Source: Zantedeschia hybrid cultivar
Lineage: Eukaryota; Streptophyta; Magnoliopsida; Alismatales; Araceae
Direction: 5' to 3'
Assembly (NCBI GenBank): GCA_030544215.1
Contig: JARZZO010000012.1
Location: 39,161,194-39,225,193 of the forward strand
DNA: 64,000 bases
Shown here: one piece after another, positions 1-10,544 of the stretch
Position numbering within the stretch: position 1 is the stretch's first letter
Layout: every line of letters begins with the position of its first letter
The notes under the pieces: generated by a model
The model's database searches: none
The model's input: only the letters and a program-made list of their open reading frames with translations
Told to the model about the DNA's origin: nothing
Position numbers and translations under genes: made by a program

Positions 1-1475
1 AGAACTAAAAACAACGATTATCGGATAATCGATTCTCACCGTGTGCGGATTCGAATCCGCAACCGTTTGGTTCCGTCGGTGCAACACCGCAAGCCGCGCA
101 AGCGCTCGGCCTCTAGCGAAGTCCACGCGATCCTCCTCGCGACGGATATCCTCACGTTCCTCGTTCTTCGCAGCCTACGAAACCTCCGCCGGTCGCCGCA
201 ACGATCGCTGCAACGCGCAGACGATTTCCCGTCGAACGGGATTCGGAGAAGCGGCGGAGCAAATCTGGATCTGTCTGGATGCCAGAGAGAGAGAGAAACT
301 GAGGAGGGGTAGCTAGGGTTAGCAGCAGCTTGGCCTGCTCAGCCCGTTCGCTATGTTTTATACTAACCGCGCAATTTTTCATAAAAACCCCCGGTTTGTA
401 TAAAACCCACTTATTTATCCATCGCCTTGAGAATCATTTGCGTGTGACCCTCTAGGCCCAAGTACCAGTCCAGTTAATGGCCCAACAAGCCCAGTGACTC
501 CTCACTGGCTTTATTAATTAATTAATAACCTTTTATTAATCAATTAATCAATCGAATTGATGTCGCACATCGAATTCGATCGGGCCTCCGATCACGTTGG
601 GTGCCAAGCAATACCGTGTGAACCCGGAAGGTATTTGGGGTTAAGTAACCCACTCTTGGAACCTTTTCGCCGACAGTTACCGCGTGGATATAATCTTTCA
701 TTCATACAATGCCCTCGAGTCAACTCAAGGTATGGCGAGCTGTCAAACCCTAATCGGTCGACTCACTTGGATTAGATGCCGCTGATGAATATCGGAAAAC
801 TCCTTTCCCGATATTATCGTCCGCCCTGGCCAGGGACTTTCACGCATCCTTCCTAGAGCATTCTCCCTCTAAGTACCGAGAGCGAATGATTTCTTATTGA
901 CACACAATTCCCTTCGACGGTATTCCGCTGTACCCAATCTTTGGCGTATTAGAATCCCGTGGCTAGAGATTCGTAAACCAAGGTCAAAGCACAGAAGTCC
1001 ACCGCCAAGGTGTTCTTGGTGTCTCAGGTCCAAGGACCATCCACGCAACTGCAACAATAGAATCAAGCTGGTTGACAGTGAGGTACAATACCATCTAGCG
1101 ATTCAGTCGGATCAGTTCAGTGAACTCATTCTCCAATGAGCACCTACAGATTCGCCTTAGTGTCTCCACACAAGTGACTTATGAGACCAGTCACCCTCAT
1201 CATATGAGCAGGAGTAATCTGTACTAGTCTAACCGGATATCCGATGTCCTTCTCGGATATCCTCCGACTAGGAATGATTAAGAATATGTGTGTTTAAGTG
1301 ATCAATCTCATTAGTATGATCTCATCATAATCTGATCACCATAGCACATATTCACGGACTTCATTATGAAACGATAATTAATGCGATTTACACATAATGA
1401 ATATTATGCCAGTTTAATAATAAATGAACGAGATTTACATAGTCAGATTGGCTTGTAGGCCACCTAAAACTAACA
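1..1475 (-). mobile_element. Copia LTR, A family, cut by window edge
   Basis: The sequence matches the A-family LTRs at 5110-6653 and 46562-48113 along its length. Its transcription sense is minus. It ends at the usual TGTTAG terminus (complement of CTAACA, 1471-1475). About 85 bases of its U5 end lie left of the window. A TATA-like box (complement of TTTTATA) is at 356-362, and the palindrome TGCGGATTCGAATCCGCA is perfect at 44-61. It is either a solo LTR or the 5' LTR of a minus-strand element lying to the left. The five bases that follow, ATGGG (1476-1480), would be one half of its target duplication. Confidence 0.9.
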
Positions 1476-4400
1476 ATGGGAAGTAGAAATTCTACTCCAG
1501 TAAAGAAAGGAGGTGTTGATGGTTATATTAGAAGGGTAAATAAGCATAAATAGAGCCTTAGGTCGTACTTAACGTCTATAGCATGCAACTCTCTTTTAAG
1601 AGGTAAGTTCATGTGGTGTTCTTGAGATAATAGAGTTGTTCATGGTTATTTCTTTTGGGAATTTGATTTTAATCAATGTTCTGTATTATTGGAGGCTTAG
1701 ATAATGTGCTGAAGAGATTAGAGAATGTAAAAAATAGTTTAGAGGAAGATGAAATCATGGACATATAGCGAGGAAGGCATAGGAGAATCAAGAGCCAGTC
1801 TTTCTTCAAGAGGTAGGTGGATAACTGTAAACATGTTCTATTTTGTATTACAAAACTATATTATTTTTGAAAGTTTTCAAAAGTAAATCAATAGTTAAGA
1901 ACTTTGATCTATATGTCTAATTCATGATATTCAAGTTTTAGATTTTTGTGATCTTCGTTTCTATTTATTCCATGATTATTATCTCAGCCCATGTAATCTG
2001 TTCGTTCAATCTGTTCTGTTTCTAATTATGATCAAATGAGTTACCGATGTTTGTTCTCCTTGGTCCGATACCCAATTGAGCTGAAATTTTGACAAAAGTC
2101 TATTTTTATGCTATAGATATGACCAAACAATTTCATAATTTTTGAAGTTTTTTTGATATTTATTCCATAATATTATTGTCAGACTATATAATCTTTCTTA
2201 GCAATTTTGAAATCTCAACTTGTGAATCCTATATCTTGTTTGATTCATGTCCAAATCATACCAAATTTTGTAGAAACATTTTCTATATTATCCTTGACGT
2301 TTCTACAAAGTTTGAGAATTTTATGACTTCATTTGCTATTCAGTGTGCCCTCTATTTCGATTTGTTGGAATTCGATTTAAGTAGATTCTTCGAATCAAAG
2401 TGAGAATCTAAAATTATATCAAACCAATCCATAAATCGATGAAACTTTGTCCACACTTTAAATATGACCTCTTTGATATGTTTTCCAAGTTTGATAATTT
2501 TATTAATCTGTTTGATGTTATTCAGCCTATTTGTTAATTTGTTAGTTCTGAAAATTCGCTTTGATGACCGAAAAATATGTTTGTTATTCCGAAAATTCTT
2601 TTGACTATCTTTTATATCCAGCAACCTATTTCGATCAACTTTACTTTGATTATCTATTTCTATGATCATATTGCCTCTTTAAGTGATTATTTTGTATATA
2701 AAAGTATGTATATTAACTCTTATATGTAAGTATCACTTTGCCAAATTAATTTACAGATCTATGAACATTATGAAATCTGTAAAAATATATTTGTGCCATA
2801 TTTGTTTGAGATATGTTTGGACATTGCCATCTTAAGGAGATTGTAGCTCATTTCATTAGCGTCCGGTGATGAGTTCTGCCCGTGGGCAACGGGAAAATCC
2901 CGGTGATTATGTTTTGTTTGTAGTTATCCGAAGTGGGACCATAGACTCCTCGGCTTTGTATGTGCCATGACCTTAGCATACTTGCCTATATTATCTAGTA
3001 TTTGTTTGTTCGGCTCCTTATATGGTGGTTGGATGTATGCCTATTTGATATGTTTGGATTTGATTTGTTTAGTACATAAATATGAAACATAATTTGCTGT
3101 TTAGATCTATTCGATTCAGCTTATAATTTGCTCAGTTTGTTATTTTGACATCTACGCTCAGTGATTTTGATCTCAGCCTATTTGATTAAGAATTTATGTT
3201 CATTATGATTAGATATTCTCAAAATATAAACTCTGATTTGATAAGCTACCAATGCCATGACAAATTTGCTATATGTTTAGTTCGATACGTGATTTGTTTA
3301 GTTCGTGGCTAGTAGATTTGTTCAGTAAGATAATAATTGGATTTTTCTATATATGTTATATGTTAGTCGATCTATTCATACTATTAGAAAACACATTTGA
3401 TTTGATAAATTTATATTTGATCATAGTTTGTATCATGTTCTTAATTGAGATATATGTAAAACTGTATAAGATCATGTTTAGTACAATTATATAATCTGAT
3501 TTGTAAAATTTACTATATGTTAAGTCATGTGGATTGTTTGAAGCCTACTAAGTAGTTGTACTTATAAACCCTACTAACATTTTCAGAGACTGAGGAGGAA
3601 GAGTTAGCTGAGGGACAGGACTTTACTTAAGGAATTGGATTCAGACTCGTTTGAAGGTTATCTAGGAATAGATTTACTGTTTTCTTAGATTTGATGTATT
3701 GGGATAATTAGAGATTGATGTATTTTTATTTAATTGGTGAGATTGAGAATTTATACACAACTGATGAAAATTGCAATTTGTGAACTTTGGTATTAGCTAT
3801 ATTTGGATACTTTGGATTAGTTGATGGTTATGACATTTATTTAAATCGTTTTGTGGTTGTTTAGTTCTCATATATATATTTGTTATAGTGGAATTTGTTC
3901 TGAGATTACGTAGTCGGATTCCGAGTTTTTTAAAAAAAAAATTAAACCGGATCTAGGGCGTTTATGAGAGCAATTATGAGAGCTTAAGCATCCACAACCA
4001 TCTGATCAGAAGCCATACCGATCGATCTTAAAAGATATGATGAAGTTTAAGATTAGTATGATCTTGGGTTAGATTAGAAATTAAGATGATATCTGGTTCT
4101 AAGTTATGGTTAGGACATTTGGGGTAGATGATTGTAGATGTCGCATTTAGTTGATTCTAACAATTAGACTTATATAAAGATATTCTTAGTATGGATAGAG
4201 ATTAAGAGGATTAGGTTAAATCTTTTAAGGGGGAGAGCCAACTACATGATGTATATATTCTTACCACTTACATCTTTCCACTAGGTTTAAGCTATTAAAG
4301 ATTGACCTATTCTTACTCCTAATTTTTTGATAATTAGTACTAAGGGATACCTTAACCACAACATACATTTACTTAAAAACTAAAAAGAGTTGGTTAACAC

Positions 4401-5104
4401 TTTAAAATATTAAGATAAGTTAGTACCCTTAAATTTCATAAATGACTCTTATTTAAGTCTATGATATATGTTTGGTTGGATATTGATGATCTATTTTGGG
4501 GTAAGTAACTCGAATCATACTATGTCATTGATCATTAATACTTATACGATAAAGTATGGAGACCACATTGGATATGAGTTCATTTAATAGTAGTACTATA
4601 CCATAACTGTATCTTTTTAATTTACTAAAACATTAAGAAGATACTTAGAGACATGTACATAATCCTTTCTAAGTAATCCATTAGGCCACCTATAAGCATA
4701 TACTTAAGTCCTTCTATGCTCTCCTTTAAGCTTTACCCTTAAATATAAATATAAATTCTTCTAGTTCTGTGATAAGTAAATTTACTACGCATATATAATA
4801 TGTAAATTAGTTAAGAGAGTAGATCTATGAAGAATATTTAGGAGCTAAACACATTATCCTGATTAGCGATTAGATCATCTTCTTAAAGCTATCAAATTGG
4901 AAGCAGAACATCAATGACTCATGATTTCCAATAGATCTCAAAATATTGTGATTGTTTGAAGTATAGATGAGTTTTAGCAATGAATGTGATTTTAGGACGC
5001 TTATGTATCTCAAGTTGAAATATCCATAAGAATTAATTGACATACTCTTATGATGTTCTAAGTGCTTTTAGAGAGTAACTATAAGCCATGATAAGGTTGA
5101 TATA
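1476..5104. other. AT-rich unassigned DNA, possible decayed gypsy LTR
   Basis: No credible gene is seen in this 3.6 kb. ORFs are short and AT-biased. Around 3900-3965 a T-rich/A-rich tract is followed by GGATCTAGGGCGTTTA, preceded by TGAGATTACGTAGTCGGATT. This reminds me of the ends of plant chromovirus (Tekay/Del) LTRs, but I could not find the other LTR end. At 3586-3630 a TTTTCAG acceptor-like site is followed by a 14-codon acidic reading frame and a stop. A purine run (AAGGGGGAGAG) lies at about 4228. This is the DNA into which element A inserted. Confidence 0.3.
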
Positions 5105-5109
5105 ATGAT
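5105..5109. repeat. Target-site duplication of element A, left copy
   Basis: ATGAT immediately precedes the TGTTAG start of A's 5' LTR. The same five bases follow the end of A's 3' LTR at 23802-23806, which marks one insertion event of the whole nested block. Confidence 0.93.
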
Positions 5110-5244
5110 TGTTAGTTTTAGGTGGCCTACAAGCCAATCTAACTATGTAAATCTCGTTCATTTATTAATATAATGGCATGATATTCATTATGTGTAAATC
5201 GCATTAATTCTCGTTTCATAATGAAGTCCGTGAATATGTGCTAT

Positions 5245-5868
5245 AGTGATCAGATTATGATGAGATCATACTAATGAGACTGATCACTTAAACACACATA
5301 TTATTAACTGTTCCTAGTCGGAGGATATCCGAGAAGGACATCGGATATCTGGTTAGACTAGTATAGATTACTCTTGCTCATATGATGAGGGTGACTGATC
5401 TCATAAGTCACTTGTGTGGAGACACTAAGGCGAATCTGTAGGTGCTCATTGGAGAATGAGTTCACTGAACTGATCCGACTGAATCGCTAGATGGTATTGT
5501 ACCTCACTGTCAACCAGCTTGATTCTATTGTCGCAGTTGCGTGGATGGTCCTCGGACCTGAGACACCAAGGACACCTTGTCGGTGGACTTCTGTGCTTTG
5601 ACCTTGGTTTACGAATCTCTAGCCACGGGATTCTGATACGCCAAGGATTGGGTACAGTGGAAAACCGTCGAAGGGAATTGTGTGTCAATAAGGAATCATT
5701 CGCTCTCGGTACTTAGCGAGAGAATGCTTTAGGAAGGATGCACGAAAGTCTCTGGCCAGGGCGGACGATAATATCGGGAAAGGAGTTTTCCGATATTCAT
5801 CAGCGGCATCCAATCTAAGTGAGTCGACCAGTTAGGGTTTGACAGCTCGCCATACCCTGAGTTGACTC
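5245..5868 (+). promoter_or_regulatory. Chain of conserved hairpins in U3
   Basis: Successive inverted repeats seen here: AGTGATCAG/CTGATCACT (5245-5288); CTAGTC + GGATATCCGA with loop GAAGGACA (5314-5361); GAATC-GCTAG/CCAGC-TT-GATTC (5481-5525); AATATCGG/CCGATATT with loop GGAG (5770-5797); GAGTCGAC+AGGGT/ACCCT+GTTGACTC (5821-5868). The same positions in the C, B and F LTRs have different stem bases that still pair. In the genomic RNA U3 sits at the 3' end, so these may be RNA structures. A role at the DNA level (promoter) is also possible. Confidence 0.7.
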
Positions 5869-6221
5869 GAGAGCATTGTACGAATGAAGGATTATATCCA
5901 TGCGGTAACTGTCGGCGGAAAGGTTCCAAGAGTGGGTTACTTAACCCCAATACCTTCCGGGTTCACGCGGTGTTGCTTGGCACCCAACGTGATCGGAGGC
6001 CCGGTCGAATTCGATGTGCGACATCAATTCGATTGATTAATTAATTAATAAAGGGTTATTAATTGATTAATAAAGCCAGTGAGGAGTCACTGGGCTTGTT
6101 GGGCCATTAACTGGACTGGTACTTGGGCCTAGAGGGTCACACGCAAATGATTCTCAAGGCGATGGATAAATAAGTGGGTTTTATACAAATCAGGGGTTTT
6201 TATGAAAAACCGCGCGGTTAG

Positions 6222-6228
6222 TATAAAA
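6222..6228 (+). promoter_or_regulatory. TATA box of A 5' LTR
   Basis: TATAAAA lies in the only T/A-rich core of this GC-rich stretch. The equivalent site exists in every LTR of the window (23360, 17101 complement, 24928, 46993 complement, 59352), which places the U3/R border just downstream. Confidence 0.75.
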
Positions 6229-6654
6229 CATAGCGAACGGGCTGAGCAGGCCAAGCTGCTGCTAACCCTAGCCGCCCCTCCTCTGTTTCTCTCTCTCTCT
6301 GGCGTCTAGACAGATCCAGATCTGCTCCGCCGCTTCTCCGAATCCCGTTCGACGGGAAATCGTCCGCACGTTGCGGCGACCGGCGGAGGTTTCGTGGGCT
6401 GCGAAGAATGAGGAACACGAAGATATCCGTCGCGAGGAGGATCGCGTGGACTTCACTAGAGGCCGGGCGCTTGCGTGGCTTGCGGTGTCGCACCGACGGA
6501 ACCGAACGGTTGCGGATCCGAATCCGCACACAGTGAGAACAGATAATCCGATTATCTTGTTTTTAGATTTTTTCGAAACGGGAAAAATGGTTCGCTGTTT
6601 TATTTTATTTTCTGCTGCGTGAGCGATCCGGAGAAACACGAGAAAACCTAACAG

Positions 6655-6670
6655 TGGTATCAGAGCCAGG
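6655..6670 (+). other. Primer binding site (initiator tRNA-Met)
   Basis: TGGTATCAGAGCCAGG begins two bases after the LTR end. It is the classic copia site complementary to the 3' end of plant initiator tRNA-Met, where minus-strand synthesis starts. Confidence 0.95.
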
Positions 6671-7079
6671 TTCCACTGTTTCTCGTCCCGTTTTGGTCTC
6701 CGATTTAATATTTCCATGTGTTATTCCATGCGAAATTTCGATCTCTTTGCAGGATTCTTGTTCATGCGATGAACACAAATCAGATAAATAATTTTGATTA
6801 TTTTTATTCTGCAAAATTCGGATTTTCATTTGGGGGTTTTTGGTGTTCTTTGTTGGACGAAGAACCGGGTTTGCGGCGGCGTCGTTCTATCACCCCAAGC
6901 GTTGGAGGGATGTGTAAGAACCCCAAATCCCTTTAGGGATGTTCTTGGTCACCACCGGACCGATGGCCAGCGCTGGAGAAGCCTCTGGTGATGGCCAGAG
7001 GGAGGCTCCCATCTCTTTTTCAAAACAGTTTTGAAAAACTAGTTTTATGGATATGAAAGGAGGCCGACTGATGCTTTCT

Positions 7080-7400
7080 TAGGCCCCACTGGCGGCCCTG
7101 CCGGTGCCGGTGGCATCGTCGGCGCTGGGCCATCGCCGGCCGGGGGCCGGGCGACGCTGGGGTGGCCGTCGGGAGGCGCCGTGGAGCCCTGCCACCGCCT
7201 GCTACCTGCAACCAGGTTAAGGGGCTAGGTTAGGGTTTTCTGGAAGACGCCGGCCGAGCCAGCGCCATCGGCCGGTCCCAACGGACCGGGCCGGGCCCGG
7301 TCGGATCGGCTGGGCACTGTGGCCCAGGCCCGAGCCCCTGGCCGAGCCAGGGCTCGAGCCTGGCCGAGCCAGGGGCTCGAACCTGCTTTCTAGTTGGCTG
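7080..7400 (+). repeat. GC-rich GAGCCAGG palindrome island
   Basis: Overlapping copies of GAGCCAGG and GGCTCG in both orientations around 7325-7380, which can fold back on each other. Similar islands occupy the same place in B (15915-16080), C (25930-26130), D (38515-38650), E (45850-46000) and F (60410-60540). Confidence 0.7.
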
Positions 7401-7639
7401 AGCCCTGGCCTATTTTAAACCCCTTAACCCCATTGACCCAATTAAGATTAAATTGGTTATTAAATATAAATTCAAAAATGTTTTCTAAATTTAAATTGAT
7501 TTTCAATTTTTATTTTAATTGGGGATTTATGATTTTGAATCATGATTAACAATTAGTTGTTATATAGAGCTAATTATTATTTTAATAGTTAAGCTAATAA
7601 TTAACTTAAATTGACTAATTTAATTGTTAAATTAGTGTT

Positions 7640-8095
7640 TAATAATATTTAATCTAAAAGTTAGATTATTTATTATTAAATCATGTAATTATTAATTAAT
7701 ATTTAAGTTAGTTATTAATTTAAGTGTTAAATTAATAATTGACTTAAATGACTGATTTTAATATTAAATTTGTAGTCCTTGATTAATTACTGTTAGTCAT
7801 TAATTTAATAGTTAAATTAATGATAACTTTAATTATCTAATCTAAGAGTTAGATTAATTAATTATTAATTAGTTAGTGTTAATTATTGGTTGAAGAGTTA
7901 AATTAATAATTAACATTAATTGGCTAATCTAAGTGTTAGATTAGTAGTTAACAATTAATTATAGTTGATTATTAATTTAAGTGTTAAATTATTAATTAAC
8001 TTTGTTGGATTAATCTAAGAGTTAGATTAGTCTTTAATAGTCTAATTGTTAGATTACTAATGGGGTTTAATCTAAATGTTAGATTATATGAATTG
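7640..8095 (+). repeat. Array of NNG-spaced micro-palindromes
   Basis: At least nine copies of AATYTAA-NNG-TTARATT occur in under 500 bases, with spacers such as AAG, GTG, TAG, GAG, TTG and ATG. The arm alternates between AATCTAA and AATTTAA, and the second arm changes with it. Related arrays lie in D, E and C. Confidence 0.75.
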
Positions 8096-8903
8096 TTCTA
8101 ATTTGCATGGAATAATATGGAATTATTAATTTGGAATTTGTGCACATGTGATGTGTGTTTAATGCTTTTAAATATTGATTTAATTTCATGTTAAGTTAAT
8201 AAAATGAGTTTTCGAAATTCAAATACCAATTTTGATTGGATCCCAGCTTTTTGAAAGCCAAAATTATTTATTTTAAAAAACTCATTTGTTTTAGCCATAT
8301 GATGCGCTGAATCATGTGTGGAATGTTTAAAACATATCGTGGTCATAGATATGCACTTAATTTATTATTCATGTGATGAATGGATTGTGTGGATCGTGGA
8401 TGTATGATTGTTTATTAATTGTTAATAAATAGAGGTCTACCTTCCTCTCTCTCTTGTACTCACCATAAGGCCTTCTTCAATTTACTTGTAATTCTAGAAT
8501 TATTGTAATCTGATCGAGGCAACTGAGGAAGGAGCGAGAACGATCCACAGCTGCAACCAGGAAGGCGAAAAGATGAAGATCCTCTGCCTATGTGTTTGCA
8601 GGTTTATCTAATGTAAATGTTATGTTAGATTGTGTGTGTGTTTGACTGTTGGCTCCAGTTAAACCCACTGTGCTATTCATGACCACACTAGATGTGTATG
8701 TGATGCATTGTTTTCTTTTGATTATGAATCAAAGCAGGTTATAGTATTTAGTAAATATATACGATATATTTATACTATCACCTAGGAGAGACCAAAATAA
8801 AAGTTATCTAAATACCCTCAGATAAACTCTAAGCCGTAACGCGAGTAGTTAAGAACTTACTGCGTGGTCCACCATCGTTATAGTCATAGGATTCGAATCA
8901 CTT

Positions 8904-8940
8904 TAGGCAGGTTTGTTGTGCTATCCACAAGGCCTGCTTA
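8904..8940 (+). other. Leader hairpin 1 of element A
   Basis: Stem TAGGCAGG/CCTGCTTA (one G-T pair) encloses the loop sequence TTGTTGTGCTATCCACAAGG. The three sister hairpins lie beyond element B at 18259-18482. Confidence 0.75.
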
Positions 8941-8972
8941 ATTGGGAGGAGAAATTGTGGCTATGGCATTAG

Positions 8973-8977
8973 ATGCC
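8973..8977. repeat. Target-site duplication of element B, left copy
   Basis: ATGCC precedes B's left LTR and is repeated at 18232-18236. Removing B restores the sequence found undisturbed, in complement, in E near 44265-44290. Confidence 0.95.
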
Positions 8978-10530
8978 TGCTGGGATCGCTGTGTCGGGAT
9001 TCGATCTTAAAACGCAGCGGAATAAAGGAGTTCGGGATCGGATCTGTCCCGTTTCGGTCGTTAAAATTAAACCGGTGTAAATCGAATTTACCTTGCGCGG
9101 ATTCGAATCCGCGTCCGTTTTCCGGTTCCGTCGGAGCGATGCCGCAAGTCGCGCAGATGCCCGACCTCTAGCGGTATCCACGCGGTTCTCCTCGCGATGG
9201 ATCGTCCTCGCTTCCTCGCTCGCTGCGGCGCTCGAAGATCCCGTCTGACTGCGCGTGATCCGCCGCGACATGCGGATCCAGAATCCCCGTCGAACGGGAA
9301 GTGGAGTAGTTGGGAACGGCACGCCCAGAGGAGAGAGAAAGTGGGGAAGAACGAATGACGGCTAGGTCAGGGTTGCTGGCCCCGGACGTAGAATCCGTTC
9401 TTTTATAAGAAGTCAGTTTGCGGTTTTTCACAAAAACCCAGACTTATCCGAAATCCTGTCGGATTATCCATCGACTTGAAAACCATTTGCGTGTGACCCT
9501 CTAGGCCCAAAAACCAGTCCAGTTAATAGCCCATTAAGTCCAGTAACCCTTTACTGACCCACTGAATTAATTAATATCTTTATATTCAATTAATCAGTAG
9601 AATTTAATGTCCCACAATAAATTCGGACGGACTGCCGATCACGTTGGATGCCAAGGAACATCGCGTGATCCTGGATGGCACTGGGGTTATTGCAACCCTC
9701 TATTGGAACCTTTCTGTCATCGGTTAGCGCGCGGATATAATCCTTCATCCGTACAATGTTCCCGAATCGACCTAGGGCATGGTTTACTGTTAAACCCTAT
9801 TTGGTCGATTCACTTGAATCAGATGTCGCTAATCTGAATCCGATAACTCCTTATCGATTACAGAGTCCGCCCTGGCCAGGGACTTTAAGCGCATCATTCT
9901 CGGAACATTCTCTCTCAAACAACCGAGAGCGGATGATCCCGTATTGAACACACAATTACCTTCGAGGGCATTTCCCTGAACCCGATCGCTTGACTTATTG
10001 ATATCCCATGGTTAGGGATTCGTTCGTCAAGGTCAAAGCTCAGAAACCTACCAATAAGGTATCCTTGGAGTCTCAGGTCCAAGGATCATCCACGCAACCG
10101 TGACAATTGAATCGAGCTGGTTAACAGTGAGGTGATTACCATCCAGCGATTCATAGTCGGATCAGTTCAGTGAACTCATTCACCAATGAGCACCTATAGG
10201 TTCAGCATAGTGTCTCCACACAAGTGACTTATGGGATCAGTCACCCTCATCATATGAGCTGAAGTAACCTATACTAGTCTATATGGATGTTCGATGTCCT
10301 ATCTCAAACATCCTATGACTAGGAACAATTAAGAACATGTGTTTATAAGTCTTCGGTCCCGTAATTATGATCTCATCATAATCCGAACACTATTGCACAT
10401 GTTCATGGACTTCATCGTGATACGATAAACACAGATCGAATTAATTACACACAATGAATTATTGCCATTTATTAATAATCTGAATATGTACACAGTATCG
10501 GATTGGCTTTGAGACCATCTAATACTAACA
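8978..10530 (-). mobile_element. 3' LTR of element B
   Basis: In transcription sense it starts TGTTAGTATTAGATGG (at 10530) and ends CCCAGCA (at 8978); the partner LTR ends CCCAACA. U5 palindrome CGCGGATTCGAATCCGCG is at 9096-9113. The U3 hairpin bounded by CTAGTC/GACTAG is at 10274-10322. Confidence 0.95.
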
Positions 10531-10543
10531 ATCTCCCACTTGG
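10531..10543 (-). other. Polypurine tract of element B
   Basis: The complement reads CCAAGTGGGAGAT directly before the 3' LTR. The same tract abuts the 3' LTRs of A, C and E, and is the expected plus-strand primer. Confidence 0.9.
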
Positions 10544-10544
10544 G

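Larger units (their letters stand above)
5110..6653 (+). mobile_element. 5' LTR of element A
   Basis: It starts TGTTAGTTTTAGG and ends CCTAACA, one base before the primer site. U3 (to about 6220) is a series of inverted repeats. The TATA box is at 6222-6228. The R/U5 part contains a CT run (6285-6302) and the palindrome-derived GCGGATCCGAATCCGC near 6512-6527. Length is 1544 bp, against 1695 bp for the 3' LTR. Confidence 0.95.
6671..8972 (+). other. Leader of element A, part 1
   Basis: Untranslated leader between primer site and gag, continuing after element B at 18237. It has three compositional zones: mixed (to 7080), a GC-rich zone (7080-7400) and an AT-rich zone (7430-8420), then a mixed part with a TG repeat (8630-8640) and the first loop-repeat hairpin at 8904-8940. 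No ORF of interest is present. Confidence 0.85.

Noticed and set aside
44..61. tRNA gene suggested by GGATTCGAATCC
   Set aside because: No acceptor stem, D-arm or anticodon arm surrounds it; it is only a palindrome.
152..382. ORFs of 70-165 residues in the R/U5 part of LTRs (also 23340-23834)
   Set aside because: They run across the TATA box, have no start-site logic, differ in length between copies and follow from the GC-rich sequence.
5446..5688. An 80-residue ORF beginning MTHNSLRR, antisense to the LTR, recurring at 897, 22443, 34210, 39827 and 47534
   Set aside because: It recurs because the LTRs are homologous. It lies antisense over the U3 hairpins, the B family does not keep the frame, and no domain is recognisable.
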